A stretch of DNA of 64,000 nucleotides, taken from NCBI GenBank assembly GCA_017856985.1, contig JAFMEA010000004.1:1-64000 (forward strand), in the 5' to 3' direction. Of the stretch, positions 62,614 through 64,000 are shown piece by piece (the stretch's first letter is position 1; each line of letters starts with the position of its first letter). The stretch comes from Planktomarina sp. Lineage in GTDB: Bacteria; Pseudomonadota; Alphaproteobacteria; Rhodobacterales; Rhodobacteraceae. The notes under the pieces are model-generated. The model saw only the letters and a program-made list of their open reading frames with translations, ran no database searches and had not been told where the DNA came from. Made by a program: the position numbers and the translations under genes.

Positions 62614-63365
62614 TCCAATTGCCTTTGAGTTTTCTGACCCGCCCAATTGCGCATCGGGGGTTACACGACGTCCAGAACGAGCGACCTGAAAACTCATCTG
62701 CCGCAATTGCTGCTGCTATATCTGGTGGTTATGGAATTGAAATTGATGTCCAGCTCTCCAAAGATGGCGACGCCATGGTCTTTCACGATTATCATCTGAA
62801 CAGAGTTACGAGCCAAAATGGAGCAATTGCGCAAAAAAATTCAGAATGGCTCTCGAAGGTAACCTTATCAGGTGGGACAGATACCATAGCAACTCTAAAT
62901 CAAACCTTGGCTCAAATTTCTGGGAAAGTACCACTTTTAATTGAAATTAAAGATCAAGATGGAAACCTAGGCAGTAACGTTGGTCAACTTGAGTTGAAAG
63001 TCGCTCAGGCGTTGAAAACCTATGTTGGTGATGTTGCTGTTATGTCATTTAATCCCAATTCCCTAGCAGCCTTTGCTGAAAGCAATCTCAATATTCCCAT
63101 TGGTTTAGTAACTGACCGATTTGAAGCAGCGGACTGGCCAACCATACCACACTCAACCCGGTTACATTTACGTGGTATGAACGACTTAGATAGAATTGGT
63201 GCTAGCTTCATTTCACACAACCATAAATATTTGTCTGATTTACAAAGTTTTGTCCCTCAACTTCTTGGGCTGCCGATTCTTTGTTGGACGATACAATCGG
63301 CAAAATCCGAAAAAAAAGCACGGGAAATTGCAACCAATATAACCTTTGAAGGTTATTTGGCATGA
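62610..63365 (+). CDS. Glycerophosphodiester phosphodiesterase
   Basis: 251 residues with the GDPD catalytic residues: PIAHRGLHD (His and Arg near 14-15), PENSSAAI, GIEIDVQLSKDGDAMVFHDYHLNRVT (Glu, Asp, His), and LIEIKDQ. There is no signal peptide, so it is probably cytoplasmic. It would hydrolyse glycerophosphodiesters to glycerol 3-phosphate and an alcohol. Coupled to the RidA gene by ATGA and followed by the FemAB-like gene after 51 bases. Confidence 0.9.
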   Translation: MIQLPLSFLTRPIAHRGLHDVQNERPENSSAAIAAAISGGYGIEIDVQLSKDGDAMVFHDYHLNRVTSQNGAIAQKNSEWLSKVTLSGGTDTIATLNQTLAQISGKVPLLIEIKDQDGNLGSNVGQLELKVAQALKTYVGDVAVMSFNPNSLAAFAESNLNIPIGLVTDRFEAADWPTIPHSTRLHLRGMNDLDRIGASFISHNHKYLSDLQSFVPQLLGLPILCWTIQSAKSEKKAREIATNITFEGYLA

Positions 63366-63416
63366 AGTTTCTGCAGCGCCCAGTGCAGCTAGTACCTGCT
63401 ATGTGTAGAGGTTAAC

Positions 63417-64000
63417 GTGAATAAAGATAAACAATGCGAAATTAATGTATTAACGAATTTGTCTCAAGTGACTGAGCAAGAGTGGGATGATTGTGCTTGC
63501 CCTGAGGGCAAGGACGGCCGCCCAATTGACCCGTTTACCACATACCGTTTCTTGAAGGCTTTAGAAGACAGTAATTCAGTAGGACATGGTACCGGTTGGA
63601 TACCACATTATTTACAGGCAAAATTAGCAGATGAGACAATTGGGATATCCCCACTCTATGTAAAGACCCACAGCCAAGGTGAGTATATTTTTGATCATAA
63701 CTTTGCTAATGCTTATGAAAATGCAGGTGGTTCTTATTACCCAAAACTACAGATAGCTGTTCCACACACACCCGCCACAGGCCGGCGACTTTTAGTGAAA
63801 GACGCCCACGCAACGACAGCAAAATCAGCTTTAGTTCAAGGAGCCGTGCAGCTAGCATTACAGAATAAAATGTCATCACTGCACATCACATTTTGTAGTA
63901 AAGTTGAGCTGGAAACAGGTGCACAAATGGGCTTACACAAGCGCCAAACGCAACAATTTCATTGGTTCAACTCAAACTACAAGAGTTTTGAAGATTTTCT
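63417..64000 (+). CDS. FemAB-like/DUF482 (GNAT-fold) protein, 5' part, cut by window end
   Basis: Translation from GTG 63417 stays open to the window end (194 codons). It reads LSQVTEQEWDDCACPEGKDGRPIDPFTTYRFLKALEDSNSVG, then GWIPHYLQAKL, ISPLYVKTHSQGEYIFDHNFANAYE and YYPKLQIAVPHTPATGRRLLV, which are DUF482 (PF04339) signatures. The family is annotated as peptidoglycan biosynthesis/recognition or GNAT N-acyltransferase-like; no proven reaction. GAGG five to six bases upstream supports the GTG. The third gene of the RidA-GDPD run. Confidence 0.85.
   Translation, partial: MNKDKQCEINVLTNLSQVTEQEWDDCACPEGKDGRPIDPFTTYRFLKALEDSNSVGHGTGWIPHYLQAKLADETIGISPLYVKTHSQGEYIFDHNFANAYENAGGSYYPKLQIAVPHTPATGRRLLVKDAHATTAKSALVQGAVQLALQNKMSSLHITFCSKVELETGAQMGLHKRQTQQFHWFNSNYKSFEDF

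Noticed and set aside
1..64000. CRISPR arrays, insertion sequences, prophage, toxin-antitoxin or defence systems
   Set aside because: No direct-repeat arrays, transposases, integrases, restriction or toxin families were recognised; every long frame falls in a housekeeping, metabolic or B12 family.

Overview
The window looks like a chromosomal segment of a marine alphaproteobacterium, most likely a low-GC member of the Rhodobacterales (roseobacter relatives). The reasons are gene order and gene content rather than one marker: a HIG1-domain protein followed by a PduO-type adenosyltransferase and etfBA; chvI divergent from pckA and next to hprK-rapZ-EIIA-HPr; a rpoZ-rsh-DUF2062-pdxJ-acpS-lepB-rnc-era-DUF1491-recO run; def, a deformylase-like gene and fmt in tandem; mnmD divergent from a DAO-type oxidoreductase; and an O2-pathway (CobN-type) cobalamin cluster. 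By eye GC is in the low 40s, which suggests a planktonic, AT-shifted lineage. No insertion sequences, prophage genes, CRISPR arrays, tRNAs or rRNAs were recognised.

Layout. 1-2551: first codons of an EF-Tu gene and parC on the minus strand. 2821-6345: an SDR oxidoreductase, then a HIG1 protein, cob(I)alamin adenosyltransferase and both electron-transfer flavoprotein subunits. 6378-9318: a convergent terminator, then the minus-strand PTS-Ntr-type regulatory block HPr, EIIA, RapZ, HprK and the response regulator ChvI, with the usual partner kinase ChvG missing. 9593-13056: pckA and a methylsuccinyl-CoA dehydrogenase-like gene. 13227-21950: a long minus-strand housekeeping run from folK to recO. 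22060-28031: a NYN-domain protein, ispH, a methyltransferase, rnhA, fmt, two deformylase-family genes (one apparently inactive) and a PatB-type C-S lyase.

28473-49937 is dominated by vitamin B12 synthesis: cobM, a cbiG-cobJ fusion, cobI, cobL and cobH on the minus strand; a divergent DUF1636-cobC-cbiB operon; then, after a lytic transglycosylase and smc, a classical cobalamin riboswitch controlling cbtB-cbtA (predicted cobalt uptake), a second DUF1636 gene, cobW, a GNAT gene, a 55-residue antisense small protein, cobN, cobO and two tandem Lin0512-family genes. Several conserved genes without assigned roles sit inside this B12/cobalt region and are the best place to look for new biology. The B12 theme ties to the rest of the window: methylsuccinyl-CoA dehydrogenase belongs to the ethylmalonyl-CoA pathway, which needs B12-dependent mutases, its electrons are expected to go to an ETF such as EtfAB, and PEP carboxykinase drains the resulting C4 acids.

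49996-64000: split mnmC functions on two divergent genes, an EamA exporter, a soluble lytic transglycosylase, dapA, smpB, a mercaptopyruvate sulfurtransferase with an aromatic aminotransferase, a class A penicillin-binding protein, mlaA-mlaC lipid-transport genes, a RidA-family protein, a glycerophosphodiester phosphodiesterase and the start of a FemAB-like (DUF482) protein cut by the window end.
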